NCBI GenBank assembly: GCA_041748075.1
Contig: JBGTDX010000170.1
Coordinates: 1-15,176 of the forward strand
From: JBGSYJ01 sp041748075
GTDB lineage: Bacteria; Acidobacteriota; Thermoanaerobaculia; Gp7-AA8
Direction of reading: 5' to 3'
DNA: 15,176 nucleotides
Shown here: piece by piece, positions 15,172-15,176 of the stretch
Numbering within the stretch: position 1 is the stretch's first letter
Layout of the letters: each line of letters starts with the position of its first letter
Position numbers and translations under genes: made by a program
The notes under the pieces: model-generated
What the model saw: only the letters and a program-made list of their open reading frames with translations
Databases searched by the model: none
What the model was told of the DNA's origin: nothing

Positions 15172-15176
15172 CCTGC
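15114..15176 (+). CDS. Possible start of an ORF running off the right edge
   Basis: ATG 15114 follows AGGAGG (15103-15108) with five bases between, the strongest ribosome-binding match in the window, and the frame stays open for the 21 codons available. The peptide begins MRWHRRRRVTQ and is very arginine-rich, unlike the other starts here. The ATG lies inside the small hairpin of the inverted repeat described above. It could equally be chance within a structured element. No family can be recognised from 21 residues. Confidence 0.2.
   Translation, partial: MRWHRRRRVTQRLRGNLHQPC

Noticed and set aside
1..15176. Defence island, prophage, integron or biosynthetic cluster.
   Set aside because: Complete genes are ordinary repair, transport and envelope functions. 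No integrase, toxin-antitoxin, restriction or phage proteins are visible; only the right-edge structure leaves the question open.

Overview
The window is GC-rich, gene-dense bacterial DNA with strongly biased codon third positions and no rRNA, tRNA, CRISPR or phage genes that I can see. The gene mix suggests a Gram-negative environmental bacterium, possibly an Acidobacteriota-like lineage: an AddAB-type recombination operon, secreted M14 and YpfJ-type metallopeptidases, a DUF2207 membrane protein, an AbgT transporter and a Tat-exported LD-carboxypeptidase. This placement is an inference from gene content and repeat style, not a proven assignment.

Left part (1-4990, minus strand): a two-gene double-strand-break repair operon. 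addB (Fe-S PD-(D/E)XK nuclease subunit, 995 aa) overlaps by 4 bases the addA-like helicase gene, which runs off the left edge with 668 codons visible. Middle part (5106-9971): a secreted zinc carboxypeptidase (M14) on the plus strand converges on a minus-strand pair, a DUF2207 membrane protein followed by a YpfJ-like membrane-anchored zinc metallopeptidase. Right part (10075-15039, plus strand): an AbgT-family transporter, an MFS transporter, a lipoprotein esterase and a Tat-exported S66 LD-carboxypeptidase. The last 130 bases hold a long imperfect inverted repeat enclosing a Shine-Dalgarno/ATG pair that opens an ORF leaving the window.

Apart from the addB-addA operon the genes are unrelated housekeeping or cell-envelope functions. 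Several products act outside the cytoplasm by different routes: Sec signal peptide (M14, DUF2207), membrane anchor (YpfJ-like), lipobox (esterase) and Tat (LD-carboxypeptidase).

The most unusual content is intergenic. Three related palindromic elements of 77-85 bp each sit 9-34 bases downstream of a stop codon. Three different tandem arrays, all with a 7-base period and the same style of single-base variation, lie upstream of three genes. Several genes lack a Shine-Dalgarno sequence but carry a -10-like hexamer 6-9 bases before the start codon, as expected for leaderless transcripts.
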